This document shows positions 9,769 through 19,073 of a stretch of 64,000 nt of DNA, one piece after another. Below the pieces are notes generated by a model. It ran no database searches. It saw nothing but the letters and a program-made list of their open reading frames with translations, and was not told the DNA's origin. The stretch covers positions 310,001 to 374,000 of the forward strand of contig NZ_LIGE01000023.1 in assembly GCF_001297015.1 (NCBI RefSeq), given 5' to 3'. The position numbers were made by a program, and so were the translations under genes. This DNA is from Pseudomonas sp. RIT-PI-r. Its GTDB lineage: Bacteria > Pseudomonadota > Gammaproteobacteria > Pseudomonadales > Pseudomonadaceae. Each line of letters opens with the position of its first letter. Within the stretch, counting starts at the first letter, position 1.

Positions 9769-11211
9769 ATGCTGATCCCCGTGATTCTGTCCGGCGGTGC
9801 CGGCACCCGTTTGTGGCCGGTGTCCCGCGAGGGCCATCCCAAGCCGTTCATGACCCTGCCCGACGGTGAGTCGCTGCTCGGCAAGACCTACCAGCGTGCC
9901 GCCGCGTTGCTGGACGGCCGGGGCGACATTGTCACGGTGACCAACCGCGAATATTACTTCCAGAGCAAGGATCACTATTGCGCCGCCCACGTGTCGCGCC
10001 ATCGCGGACACTTCCTGCTGGAGCCGACCGGGCGCAACACCGCCCCGGCCATCGCCGCCGCGGCGCTTTCGTTGCAAGCGCTGCACGGTGATGACGCGAT
10101 CATGGTGGTGATGCCCGCCGACCATTTGATCGTCAATCAGGACGCACTGAAAACCGCGGTCGAGCACGCAGTCAATCTGGCCAAGGACGGTTACCTGGTG
10201 ACCTTCGGGGTGATCCCGACCGCACCGGAAACTGGCTTCGGCTACATCGAGACCGGCGCACCGCTGGACGCCAAAGGCGCAGCGAAAGTGCAGCGCTTCG
10301 TCGAGAAACCCGATCTGCAGACCGCCACGCATTATCTGGAGAGCGGCAACTTTCTGTGGAATTCGGGCATGTTCTGCTTCACCACCGCGACCGTGATTGC
10401 CGAACTGCAATTACACGCGCCCGAACTGCTGGAGCAGACCCGCGCCTGTATGCAAGCCAGCGCTGCGGTGGAAACGGTCGGCTGCCTGCAACAGGAACTG
10501 TCGCCGGCGCTGTTCGCCGAAATCACCGACATCTCCATCGATTACGCCTTGATGGAGCGCTCGGAAAAAGTCGTCGTGGTGCCCGCCGGTTTCGACTGGA
10601 GCGACATCGGTTCCTGGGGCGCCGTCGCGGCGCTGGTGCCGGCCGATGCCGACAACAACCGCGCCAGCGGCGAAGCGATCTTCATCGACAGTCACAACAA
10701 CTTCGTCCAGAGCGAAGGTCGTCTGGTGGCCACGGTGGGAGTGGATAACCTGATCGTGGTCGACACCGCCGACGCCGTGCTGGTGGCCCACGCCGACCGC
10801 GCCCAGGATGTGCGCCGGGTGGCCAAGCAACTCAAGGACAAATCCCACGAAGCCTATCGCTTGCATCGTACGGTCAGCCGACCGTGGGGCACCTACACCG
10901 TTCTGGAAGAAGGCCCGCGCTTCAAGATCAAACGCATCGTGGTCAAACCCGGCGGCAAGCTGTCCCTGCAAATGCACCATCACCGCAACGAACACTGGGT
11001 GGTGGTCGAAGGCATGGCCAAGGTCACCAACAACGGCACCGGCACGCACCTGGTGGCGAAGAACGAATCGACGTTCATTGCCGCCGGCCACAAGCATCGC
11101 CTGGAAAACCCCGGCGTGATCGATCTGGTGATCATCGAAGTGCAAAGCGGCGAATACCTGGGAGAGGACGACATCGTCCGCTTCGAAGACCATTACGGCA
11201 GGACGGTTTGA
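9769..11211 (+). CDS. wbpW: Mannose-1-phosphate guanylyltransferase / mannose-6-phosphate isomerase
   Basis: A 480-residue two-domain enzyme that interconverts fructose-6-P and mannose-6-P and makes GDP-mannose, feeding gmd. The N-terminal nucleotidyltransferase has LSGGAGTRLWPVSREGHPK at 7-25 and VEKPDL further on. The C-terminal cupin isomerase domain has MHHHRNEHWVVVEG from about 402, with metal-ligand histidines 403-405. The family also includes AlgA and PslB; I call wbpW from its place between gmd and wzm. The gene starts 3 bases after gmd and its stop abuts the wzm start. Confidence 0.92.
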   Translation: MLIPVILSGGAGTRLWPVSREGHPKPFMTLPDGESLLGKTYQRAAALLDGRGDIVTVTNREYYFQSKDHYCAAHVSRHRGHFLLEPTGRNTAPAIAAAALSLQALHGDDAIMVVMPADHLIVNQDALKTAVEHAVNLAKDGYLVTFGVIPTAPETGFGYIETGAPLDAKGAAKVQRFVEKPDLQTATHYLESGNFLWNSGMFCFTTATVIAELQLHAPELLEQTRACMQASAAVETVGCLQQELSPALFAEITDISIDYALMERSEKVVVVPAGFDWSDIGSWGAVAALVPADADNNRASGEAIFIDSHNNFVQSEGRLVATVGVDNLIVVDTADAVLVAHADRAQDVRRVAKQLKDKSHEAYRLHRTVSRPWGTYTVLEEGPRFKIKRIVVKPGGKLSLQMHHHRNEHWVVVEGMAKVTNNGTGTHLVAKNESTFIAAGHKHRLENPGVIDLVIIEVQSGEYLGEDDIVRFEDHYGRTV

Positions 11212-12009
11212 ATGCTGCTTTCCCTGTATCGCTCGTTGCGCAGCTACCGTGGCTTCATCCTCGGTAGCGTGCAACGAGAGTTTCAAGCGCGTTACCGCAA
11301 TTCGCTGTTCGGCGCCCTGTGGCCGATCTTCAATCCGCTGTCGATGATTGTCGTGTACACGGTGATTTTCTCGCACATCATGCGCGCGCGCCTGCCGGGT
11401 GTGGACGACAGCATGGCCTACAGCGTTTACCTTTGCGCCGGCCTGCTGGCCTGGGGACTGTTCTCCGAAATCACCTTGCGCAGCCAGACGATGTTTCTCG
11501 ATAACGCGAATCTGCTGAAGAAAATCAGCTTCCCGCGGATTTGTCTGCCGGTGATCGTGCTGATCAACTCCGGGATCAACTTCACGATCATCATCGCGCT
11601 GTTTCTGGGCTTCCTGCTGGTAACGGGACGCTGGCCGGGCATGGTCTTGCTGGCGTTGCTGCCGCTGGTGGCGCTGCAAATGATGTTTTGCGCCGGATTG
11701 GGCATGATCCTCGGTGTGCTGAATGTATTCTTCCGCGATGTCGGCCAGCTCTTTGCGATCTGCCTGCAGTTCTGGTTCTGGCTGACGCCGATCGTTTACC
11801 CGATCACGATCCTGCCGGAATGGGTACAACGCCTGTTGCAACTCAATCCATTGACCAACCTGTTCAGCAGTTATCAGAACCTGTTCCTCTATGGTCAGTG
11901 GCCGGTCTGGGGTTCGCTGCTGCCGATCTTCGTCACCGGCAGCGTTTTCTGTCTGATCGGGCTGCGCCTGTTTCGTCAACGCGTCGGCGAAATGGTGGAT
12001 GAACTCTGA
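11212..12009 (+). CDS. wzm: ABC transporter permease for A-band polysaccharide
   Basis: A 265-residue inner-membrane protein of the ABC-2 permease family, with about six hydrophobic segments after an amphipathic N-terminus (QREFQARYRNSLFGALWP at about 21-38). Together with Wzt it carries lipid-linked D-rhamnan across the inner membrane. The ATG directly follows the wbpW stop. The stop overlaps the wzt start as TGATG, as expected for a permease/ATPase pair. No signal peptide is needed. The neighbouring rhamnose genes support the A-band assignment over a capsule or teichoic acid exporter. Confidence 0.93.
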   Translation: MLLSLYRSLRSYRGFILGSVQREFQARYRNSLFGALWPIFNPLSMIVVYTVIFSHIMRARLPGVDDSMAYSVYLCAGLLAWGLFSEITLRSQTMFLDNANLLKKISFPRICLPVIVLINSGINFTIIIALFLGFLLVTGRWPGMVLLALLPLVALQMMFCAGLGMILGVLNVFFRDVGQLFAICLQFWFWLTPIVYPITILPEWVQRLLQLNPLTNLFSSYQNLFLYGQWPVWGSLLPIFVTGSVFCLIGLRLFRQRVGEMVDEL

Positions 12010-13262
12010 TGGGACATATTCGTGTCACCGGCCTGAGCAAGGCCTATAAACAATACCCGAACCGCTGGGCCCGCCTGGCCGAGTGGTTGATTCCCTTTTC
12101 GCCCATTCGTCATCACCAGCACTGGGTGCTGCGCGATGTCGAATTCGAGATCGCTCCCGGTGAAGCGGTGGGCATCGTCGGCGCCAACGGGGCCGGCAAA
12201 AGCACCTTGCTGAAGATGATCACCGGCACCACCCAGCCCACTGGCGGCACGATCGAACTCCAAGGTCGGGTTGCGGCGCTGCTGGAGCTGGGCATGGGTT
12301 TTCACACCGACTTCACCGGACGCCAGAACGCAATCATGGCCGGGCAGTTGCTGGGCATGCAGCTCGAAGAAATCGAAGCGCTGATGCCCGAGATCGAACA
12401 CTTCGCCGAAATCGGTGAAGCCATCGATCACCCGGTGCGCACCTATTCCAGCGGCATGCAGATGCGCCTGGCGTTCAGTGTGGCCACCGCCCGGCGCCCG
12501 GATATTCTGATCGTCGACGAAGCGTTGTCGGTGGGCGATGCCTACTTCCAGCACAAGAGCTTCGAGCGCATCCGCAGCTTCCGCAAGGCTGGCACCACCC
12601 TGTTGATCGTGTCGCACGACCGCTCGGCGATTCAGTCGATCTGCGATTCGGCGATCCTGCTCAAGGACGGACGCATGGCCATGTACGGCAAACCCGAAGC
12701 CGTGCTCGATTATTACAACGCCCTGATGGCCGAACGCGAAGGCCAGGTCGTGCGCCAGGAAATGCTCGCCGGGGGTGAAGTGCAGACCGTCTCTGGCACC
12801 GGTGAGGCGGCGATCCTCGGCGTGCGCATGCTCGACGAAAACGAGCGCAGCATCGACGCCGCCGAAGTCGGGCAAGCGGTGGTGCTGGAAGTCCAGGTTG
12901 AAGTGCGCAAGGACATCGAGCGCCTGGTGCTGGGCTTTATCCTCAAGGATCGCTTGGGGCAGATGATGTATGGCATCAATACCCACCGACAGGGCAAAGC
13001 CCTCACCGATCTGCGCGCCGGCGAACGCTTTACCTATCGCTTCGCCTTCATCATGGGCCTGGGCAAAGGCAACTATTCGGTGTCGCTGAGCCTGTCGCGT
13101 CTGGACTCGCACCTGGATCGCAACTTCGAGTGGCGCGACTACGGCCTGGTGTTCCACGTGATCAACAATCGCCACGAAGATTTCGTCGGCTGCTCCTGGC
13201 TCAACGCCCAGACCACGATCACTCGGCAAACCGAAGCCACGCCTGTCGAGCGCACGTCATGA
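12009..13262 (+). CDS. wzt: ABC transporter ATPase with carbohydrate-binding C-terminus
   Basis: A 417-residue ATPase that powers Wzm. Residues 1-245 form the nucleotide-binding domain, with Walker A GANGAGKST at 58-66, signature YSSGMQ at 146-151, and Walker B ILIVDEA at 166-172 followed by the D-loop. The extension from about residue 250 is beta-rich (FILKDRLGQMMYGINT) and fits the Wzt C-terminal domain that, in O-antigen systems of this type, recognises the finished or capped chain. That is relevant here because methyltransferase and acyltransferase genes lie divergently upstream. The start overlaps wzm by one base and the stop overlaps wbpX as ATGA. Confidence 0.94.
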   Translation: MGHIRVTGLSKAYKQYPNRWARLAEWLIPFSPIRHHQHWVLRDVEFEIAPGEAVGIVGANGAGKSTLLKMITGTTQPTGGTIELQGRVAALLELGMGFHTDFTGRQNAIMAGQLLGMQLEEIEALMPEIEHFAEIGEAIDHPVRTYSSGMQMRLAFSVATARRPDILIVDEALSVGDAYFQHKSFERIRSFRKAGTTLLIVSHDRSAIQSICDSAILLKDGRMAMYGKPEAVLDYYNALMAEREGQVVRQEMLAGGEVQTVSGTGEAAILGVRMLDENERSIDAAEVGQAVVLEVQVEVRKDIERLVLGFILKDRLGQMMYGINTHRQGKALTDLRAGERFTYRFAFIMGLGKGNYSVSLSLSRLDSHLDRNFEWRDYGLVFHVINNRHEDFVGCSWLNAQTTITRQTEATPVERTS

Positions 13263-14626
13263 CCCGCTTGCTGGTGGAATGCACGCACGTGTTCAAGCAC
13301 CCGAAGGTCAACTCGGGCATCCAGCGCGTGGTGCGCAACGTCATCAAGCAATTGCCTGCGAGTGCCGACGGCGTCGAATGCATGCCGGTGATCCTGCTCA
13401 ATGGCCAACTCTATCGCGTGCAGCGGCTGGCACCGTTGAACACCCCGGTGTTCAACGCCCTGGCGACGTTCGGCGAACGCCTGCAACGCCTGGCGCATCG
13501 CTTCTGGCAATGGCACCAGCGCCTCGACAGCCAGTGCAGCGCGAAATCGGTGCGGCGTGTGTTGTATGTCGCCTATCGCCTGACGTCGTTCGGCGTATTC
13601 GGTTTACCGCTGCGCTTGATTGGCGCCATCAACCACACGCAACTGCTCAAACGCTGCTCGCCGCTGCAACATCAGCCCGGCGATCAACTGGTGCTGCTGG
13701 ATTCGTCCTGGCACTCGGATTTTTTTGCCCACGCCGAACAACTCAAACGCGACGGCGTCGGCATGATCGCGGTGATCTACGACCTGATTCCGCTGACCCA
13801 TCCGCAGTTCTACGACACACGGCTGGTGCAGGTTTTCAGCGAATGGTTCGACTGGATCAGCCACACCGCTGACGGTTACATGGCGATCTCCGCCACGGTG
13901 CGTGATCAGGTGCGCGAGGAACTGCAGCGCCGCATCGGTCCCGCACAGGCTGACAAGCGCTGGTTCGACTTCTTTCATCTCGGCTCCGAACTCGACCTGC
14001 GCAGCAGCGAAGAAACGGTCGAGCCCCGCCTGAGCAAAATATTCGCGACATCCGAGCCGGTGTTCCTGATGGTCAGCACCATCGAACCGCGCAAGAATCA
14101 CGGTTATCTGCTCGACGCCTTTGAACGCGCCTGGGCCGCCGGCTCGAACGCCCGGTTGTGCATCGCCGGGCGCATCGGCTGGAAGTGCGACGCCTTGCTT
14201 GAGCGCGTGCGCAAGCATCCCGAGCTGAATCAACGCTTGTTCATGTTCAATGATCTGAGCGACACCAGCCTCGAACATGCCTATGCCCATGCCAGTGCGC
14301 TGGTGTTTCCGTCGTTCGTCGAGGGCTTCGGCTTGCCACTGGTCGAAGCCATGCAGCGCGGTCTGCCGGCGATGGGCAGCGACATCGCGGTGTTCCGCGA
14401 GATCGGCGGCGAGTTCATGGCGTATTTCGATCTGCTAGACCCACAAAGCCTTGCTGATCTGATCAGCGCTTTCGAAAGCAGCGACCAGTTCCCCGCCGCC
14501 CGCGATGTGGCTGACTGGGCCTGGATCGATTGGCGCGAGGCCAGCGAGCAATTGGCCGAACGCAGTGTGCGCCATGTCCTTGAAGCGCCAGCGGCGCAAG
14601 CGAGGCAGCATGCGCATTGCCCTTAA
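13259..14626 (+). CDS. wbpX: D-rhamnosyltransferase WbpX
   Basis: A 455-residue GT-B glycosyltransferase of family 4. The start at 13259 overlaps the wzt stop as ATGA; the protein begins MTRLLVECTHVFKHPKVNSG. The C-terminal donor site shows TIEPRKNHGYLLDAFE and the E-x7-E pattern in VEGFGLPLVEA (Glu355, Glu363). In P. aeruginosa WbpX, WbpY and WbpZ together build the D-rhamnose repeat of A-band polysaccharide, and WbpX is assigned to chain extension. The present gene is named from its order after wzt and its length. The 3' end overlaps wbpY by 17 bases. Confidence 0.88.
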   Translation: MTRLLVECTHVFKHPKVNSGIQRVVRNVIKQLPASADGVECMPVILLNGQLYRVQRLAPLNTPVFNALATFGERLQRLAHRFWQWHQRLDSQCSAKSVRRVLYVAYRLTSFGVFGLPLRLIGAINHTQLLKRCSPLQHQPGDQLVLLDSSWHSDFFAHAEQLKRDGVGMIAVIYDLIPLTHPQFYDTRLVQVFSEWFDWISHTADGYMAISATVRDQVREELQRRIGPAQADKRWFDFFHLGSELDLRSSEETVEPRLSKIFATSEPVFLMVSTIEPRKNHGYLLDAFERAWAAGSNARLCIAGRIGWKCDALLERVRKHPELNQRLFMFNDLSDTSLEHAYAHASALVFPSFVEGFGLPLVEAMQRGLPAMGSDIAVFREIGGEFMAYFDLLDPQSLADLISAFESSDQFPAARDVADWAWIDWREASEQLAERSVRHVLEAPAAQARQHAHCP

Positions 14627-15740
14627 CGCACGGATTCTGCAGGCACCGCGCACCGGCATCGGCCACTACGTCGCCGAACTGGTCAACGCGTTGCGCAGCG
14701 AGACCGATGTCGAGGTCATGCTGTTCCACGGCTGGGGCTGGAGTTCGGCGCTGCCGGAAGCGGCCATGCCCGGTTATTCGCGCCTGACCCCGTTGCTGCG
14801 GCAGATTCCCGGGGCTTATCAGGCACGGCGCTGGCTGGAGCAGAAACGTTTCGACCAAGGCTGTGCCCAGGACATCGATCTTTATCACGAGCCGAGTCTG
14901 TGGCCGCTGGCCTTCAATGGCCCGACCGTAATCACCCTGCACGACCTGACACATCTGCATTTCCCCGACACCCAGCCGCCGGCGCGGCTCAAGGAAATCG
15001 AGCGGCGCCTGGCCGCCGGTGTAGAGCAGGCGCGGCTGATCCTGACCGACTCGCAGGCCATTGCCGACGAGGCGCAAGCCTGGTTCGGTTTGCCCGCCGA
15101 GCGCTTTGTCGTGGCGCCGCTGGGCGTGGCGGAGCGCTTCCGTCCGCGTGAACCGCAGACCATCGACGCGGTACTCAAGGCGCATGCCGTTGAGTACCGT
15201 GAGTACTTTCTGTGTGTCGGCACCCTCGAACCGCGCAAAAACCTCGGCTTGGCCCTGCGCGCGCACGCCTTGCTGCCAGACGCCGTGCGCCAGCGCTTTC
15301 CGTTGCTGATCGTCGGCATGGCGGGCTGGGAGCGCGAACAGTTCAGCGAACCGTTGCGCCTGGCCTTGGCGAGCGGGCATGTATGCCTGCTCGGTTACCT
15401 GCCGGACGAACAGGTGGCACAACTGCTGGCCGGGGCCCGGGCGCTGATTTTCCCCTCGTTGTATGAAGGTTTTGGCCTGCCGGTACTGGAGGCGATGGCC
15501 AGCGGCACGCCAGTGGTCATTACCCGCTCTTCAGCCATGCCGGAAGTGGCGGGGCCAGCGGGCAACTATATTGAAGCTGACGATGCAGACGGCTTGCGTG
15601 ACGCAATGAGCCGACTGATCGACGATCAAGCACATTGGCAGGCATGCCGAGAAGCCGGATTGCAGCAGGCACGGCTTTTTTCCTGGGAGCGTTGTGCACA
15701 GGCCACGGCCAGTGCCTACCGCCAGGCCATGGGAGGTTGA
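14610..15740 (+). CDS. wbpY: D-rhamnosyltransferase WbpY
   Basis: A 376-residue GT4 glycosyltransferase. I start it at the ATG at 14610 (MRIALNARILQAPRTGIGHY), which has GAGG just upstream; the longer in-frame reading is a shadow of wbpX. GTLEPRKNLGLALRAH lies in the middle, and the E-x7-E pattern is in YEGFGLPVLEAMASG (Glu286, Glu294). Both are typical of transferases using nucleotide sugars with retention. It sits between wbpX and wbpZ as in P. aeruginosa, where it adds D-rhamnose to the growing A-band chain. The stop abuts the wbpZ start. Confidence 0.88.
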   Translation: MRIALNARILQAPRTGIGHYVAELVNALRSETDVEVMLFHGWGWSSALPEAAMPGYSRLTPLLRQIPGAYQARRWLEQKRFDQGCAQDIDLYHEPSLWPLAFNGPTVITLHDLTHLHFPDTQPPARLKEIERRLAAGVEQARLILTDSQAIADEAQAWFGLPAERFVVAPLGVAERFRPREPQTIDAVLKAHAVEYREYFLCVGTLEPRKNLGLALRAHALLPDAVRQRFPLLIVGMAGWEREQFSEPLRLALASGHVCLLGYLPDEQVAQLLAGARALIFPSLYEGFGLPVLEAMASGTPVVITRSSAMPEVAGPAGNYIEADDADGLRDAMSRLIDDQAHWQACREAGLQQARLFSWERCAQATASAYRQAMGG

Positions 15741-16871
15741 ATGCGCGTACTTCATTTCTTCAAGACTTACCTGCCTGACTCGGTCGGCGGCATCGAACAA
15801 GTGATCTACCAACTGTGCGAGAGCGGCGCCAAACATGGCATCGACGGCCAGGTCCTGACCCTCAGCGCCGACCCGACCCCGCCTGTGGTGCAACTCGGTC
15901 ACCACGAAGTGCACCGCGCCAAACTGGATATTCAGTTCGCCTCCACCGGATTTTCCTGGAGCGTGTTCAAGCAGTTTCGCGAGATGGCCGCCGAAGCCGA
16001 CGTGGTCAACTACCACTTTCCCTGGCCGTTCATGGATCTGGTGCATTTCGCCAGCGCCATGGACAAACCGAGCGTGGTTACCTACCACTCGGACATCATT
16101 CGCCAGAAGCACCTGCTCAAACTCTATCGTCCGCTGATGAACCGCTTCCTCGCCAGCGCCGACCGCATTGTCGCGGCATCGCCCAACTACCTGCACACCA
16201 GCGATGTGCTGCAGCAATTTCAAGACAAGACCCGGGTAATTCCGTATGGCTTGAACAAGGCAGGTTATCCACAGGCCGATACTGAGCGCATGAACCGTTG
16301 GCGGCAGCAGCTTGGGGATAAGTTTTTCCTGTTTGTCGGGGTGATGCGTTATTACAAGGGCCTGCATATTCTGCTCGATGCCTTGAAGGACGTGGATTAC
16401 CCGGTGGTGATCGTTGGCGCCGGACCGCTCGAGCTGGAACTGCATGCCCAGGCAACAGCGCTGGGGCTGCGCAACATCCATTTCCTCGGGCGTTTGGGCG
16501 ATGAAGACAAAGTCGCGCTGTTGCAACTGAGCTATGCGATTGTCTTCCCTTCGCACCTGCGTTCCGAAGCCTTCGGTATTTCGCTGCTTGAGGGCGCGAT
16601 GTACGGCAAACCGATGATCTCCAGCGAAATCGGCACCGGCACCAGTTACATCAATATCCACAACGAAACCGGTCTGGTCGTGCCGCCGAGTAATCCACAG
16701 GCGTTTCGCGAGGCGATGCGCACCCTGTGGGACGATCCGGTGCGCGCTGCGGCGATGGGCGTGAAGGCTGAGGCTCGATATCGGCAGTTATTCACAGCTG
16801 ACGAAATGGGCCGCAAGTGGATGGAGTTGTATCAGGAGTTGCTGGAAGAAAAATCCCTGTCCTACGCCTGA
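15741..16871 (+). CDS. wbpZ: D-rhamnosyltransferase WbpZ
   Basis: A 376-residue GT4 glycosyltransferase, last gene of the rmd operon. The N-terminus (MRVLHFFKTYLPDSVGGIEQ) has the Gly-Gly acceptor loop of the family. The C-terminal domain holds FVGVMRYYKGLHILLDAL and the E-x7-E pattern in SEAFGISLLEG (Glu276, Glu284). In P. aeruginosa WbpZ is credited with the first D-rhamnose transfer to the lipid-linked primer. A GGGAGG ribosome site lies inside the end of wbpY. A REP pair follows 26 bases after the stop and may end or stabilise the transcript. Confidence 0.9.
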   Translation: MRVLHFFKTYLPDSVGGIEQVIYQLCESGAKHGIDGQVLTLSADPTPPVVQLGHHEVHRAKLDIQFASTGFSWSVFKQFREMAAEADVVNYHFPWPFMDLVHFASAMDKPSVVTYHSDIIRQKHLLKLYRPLMNRFLASADRIVAASPNYLHTSDVLQQFQDKTRVIPYGLNKAGYPQADTERMNRWRQQLGDKFFLFVGVMRYYKGLHILLDALKDVDYPVVIVGAGPLELELHAQATALGLRNIHFLGRLGDEDKVALLQLSYAIVFPSHLRSEAFGISLLEGAMYGKPMISSEIGTGTSYINIHNETGLVVPPSNPQAFREAMRTLWDDPVRAAAMGVKAEARYRQLFTADEMGRKWMELYQELLEEKSLSYA

Positions 16872-16896
16872 TTTCAGACCCAACCACATTGCCAAT

Positions 16897-16984
16897 GTGG
16901 GAGCGAGCCTGCTCGCGAAAGCGTCGGGTCAGCCAACATCATCGTTGCTGACAGACTGCATTCGCGAGCAGGCTCGCTCCCACA
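16897..16984. repeat. REP inverted pair, GTGGGAGCGAGC family
   Basis: Arms TGTGGGAGCGAGCCTGCTCGCGAA and its inverse ending GAGCAGGCTCGCTCCCACA flank about 40 bases. It sits between the convergent wbpZ and the flavoprotein gene. A second member of the family lies at 23575-23668. Confidence 0.88.
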
Positions 16985-16997
16985 AGGTTGTTTTCGG

Positions 16998-19028
16998 TTA
17001 CAGATCCAAAACCAATGGTTGGCTACTCTGCGCCGGCACCGCGCAACAGATCAGCACATGCCCGGCTTGCGGAATATCCGCTGGCGGCTGTGGATAATTC
17101 ACCGCACCGCTGACCAGTCGGGTCTTGCAGGTGCCGCACGACCCTCCCCGGCAACTGAACTCCGGACGTAGTCCACGACTTTCCGCCAGCTCCAGCAAAC
17201 TGCCGCCGTCCGGCTGCCAGCGCGCCTCTTTCGCCGAGCGCTCGAACACCACCGGCACCGACGTGGTGGCGGCGGGCGGTTGCTCGATGACGATGGCGTC
17301 CGGGTCGGCCTGACGTTTAAGCGTCGAAGGGCCAAAGGTTTCCGCATGAATCTGCGCATCACGCACATCCAGTTCGCGCAGGATGTCGTACAGTCCTTGG
17401 GTAAAACCACCAGGGCCGCAGAGAACAAAATCGAGCTGGTCGAAATCCTCGGCATCCAGCAGGTTCCTCAGCACCGTGCCGTCAATTCGGCCCGGCAGAT
17501 CAAAATCCTCGCCCTCTCGTAGCTCGGCTTCCGGCTGGCTGAGCAAACGCAGGATTCGCACGGAGTCGCCAGCCGTTTCAAGCAAACGATCCAGTTCCTT
17601 GCGAAACGGCTGATCCGCCAGATTGCGCGAACTCTGCAGCAATAGCGTCGGACGAATTCCCCGCGTGCGTAAGCCTTGGTACACCACCTCGCGCAGCATC
17701 GACAGCAACGGCGTGATTCCCACGCCGGCCGCCAACAGCACCAAAGGTCGGTGCTCCAGCGGTGCCACGGTGAAATGTCCTTGCGGCGCCCGCGCTTCCA
17801 GCACATCGCCAACGCGAATCTGCTCATGCAGGTGCGACGAAATCAGGCCTTCGCGCTTGACGCTGATCCGGTAGAAACCATCCGATGGCGCGCTCGACAG
17901 GCTGTAAGTGCGGATATGCACCTCACCATCGATCGTGAAGCGCAGCGGCAAATGCTGGCCGGCGAGAAACACCGGCAAACCGGCACCATCGGTGGGCTCG
18001 AGATAGATGGAACGGATGCTGCGGCTTTCTGCTTCAATCCTCGCCACGCGCAGTGGTCGCCATTGGTTGCCCAGTGCCTGCGCCTGCAACCGCGCGTCCG
18101 CCTCGGCCCAGTTGCCAGTCAACAGACTGGTCGGCGACATGCCGTCGAAGCGCCAGCGCAACGCCAACGCTGCGGGGCGCCGCACCAGTTTTTCCACCTC
18201 GAAAGTCCACAGGCGCTCAGCCCCTTGAAACGCTTCGATCTGCGGGTCTTCCAGAAGGATCTCGGTTCGCCCGCTGAGTTGCAGCACATCGCCTGTGGCA
18301 AAGTCGATGAACAACAGACCAGCCTTGGGATTGAGCAGCAGATTGCCGAGGGTGTTGAAGTGCAGATTGCCGGCGAAGTCGGGGATGGTCAGACGATTGC
18401 CGTCCACCCGTACGAAACCGGCCTGGCCGCCCCGGTGTGAAACATCCACCGCACGCTCGCCGGCGGTATCTACATAGCTGGCGACAAAGAACGTGTCGGC
18501 CCCGCTGATCAGCGCCGTGGCCGCGTCATCGAGCGCGTTCAGGTGCTCAGCCGGACGAGTCTGCGGATCCGTCAGCGGCACCCGCTGAAACTGCCGCAAT
18601 TGGATATATTGCGGGCAATTGCCAAAGGCCTGATCCACGCTCACCTGAAAACCCTGCGCGCTCAGCTTGCCAACATGGCCATTGAGGCGATTGCGCCGGC
18701 GGGTGTGCAACTCAATGCCGAGCAAACCGATCGGCTCGCCATTGCGCAATTGCGCCGGGTCATCCGCCGCGACCTGACTGGCGAAGTGCAGATGCTCAGG
18801 ATCCGGCGAATGGGCAAACCCCGGTGCGCCTTCGAGCACACTGGCCCAGGGCCGCCCATCGGCATCAACGGCGCCGTACAGCAGGAAGGGCAATTGCTGA
18901 TAGAACTCACGGTGCTGGTCCGGCATCCAGGTGCGAATAACCTTACGCCCGAAAGCTTCCATACGTTCGGCGACGCCGACATGGGCCTGTAACTGTTGCT
19001 CGCCAGCGTGCCACGGTGAACGTTCCAT
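16998..19028 (-). CDS. Pyridoxamine-oxidase-like / ferredoxin reductase / [2Fe-2S] ferredoxin fusion protein
   Basis: A 676-residue three-module protein. Residues 45-310 resemble the FMN-binding split barrel of the pyridoxamine-phosphate-oxidase family. About 325-560 is a ferredoxin-NADP reductase module with the FAD motif RTYSLSS and the nucleotide loop LLAAGVGITPLLSML. The end is a plant-type ferredoxin with cluster cysteines 626, 631, 634 (CRGGSCGTC) and 661 or 662. Such proteins should pass electrons from NAD(P)H through FAD and the cluster to a partner or the FMN domain; the substrate is unknown. I prefer the ATG at 19028, which has AGAGG at good spacing, over the adjoining GTG. A glutathione transferase and a LysR gene lie upstream on the same strand. 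Confidence 0.85.
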   Translation of the reverse strand: MERSPWHAGEQQLQAHVGVAERMEAFGRKVIRTWMPDQHREFYQQLPFLLYGAVDADGRPWASVLEGAPGFAHSPDPEHLHFASQVAADDPAQLRNGEPIGLLGIELHTRRRNRLNGHVGKLSAQGFQVSVDQAFGNCPQYIQLRQFQRVPLTDPQTRPAEHLNALDDAATALISGADTFFVASYVDTAGERAVDVSHRGGQAGFVRVDGNRLTIPDFAGNLHFNTLGNLLLNPKAGLLFIDFATGDVLQLSGRTEILLEDPQIEAFQGAERLWTFEVEKLVRRPAALALRWRFDGMSPTSLLTGNWAEADARLQAQALGNQWRPLRVARIEAESRSIRSIYLEPTDGAGLPVFLAGQHLPLRFTIDGEVHIRTYSLSSAPSDGFYRISVKREGLISSHLHEQIRVGDVLEARAPQGHFTVAPLEHRPLVLLAAGVGITPLLSMLREVVYQGLRTRGIRPTLLLQSSRNLADQPFRKELDRLLETAGDSVRILRLLSQPEAELREGEDFDLPGRIDGTVLRNLLDAEDFDQLDFVLCGPGGFTQGLYDILRELDVRDAQIHAETFGPSTLKRQADPDAIVIEQPPAATTSVPVVFERSAKEARWQPDGGSLLELAESRGLRPEFSCRGGSCGTCKTRLVSGAVNYPQPPADIPQAGHVLICCAVPAQSSQPLVLDL

Positions 19029-19073
19029 CACGACCTCTCCCCTGCACCGGCGGCGCAGTGTGGATTGCGAAAA

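Noticed and set aside
10411..11979. 522-codon open frame antisense to wbpW and wzm
   Set aside because: Composition rich in Gln, His and Asp repeats typical of the reverse strand; it crosses a clear gene junction on the other strand.
13146..13165. parS-like sequence TGTTCCACGTGATCAACA in wzt
   Set aside because: Only the left half matches parS; the right half has several mismatches, so ParB binding is unlikely.
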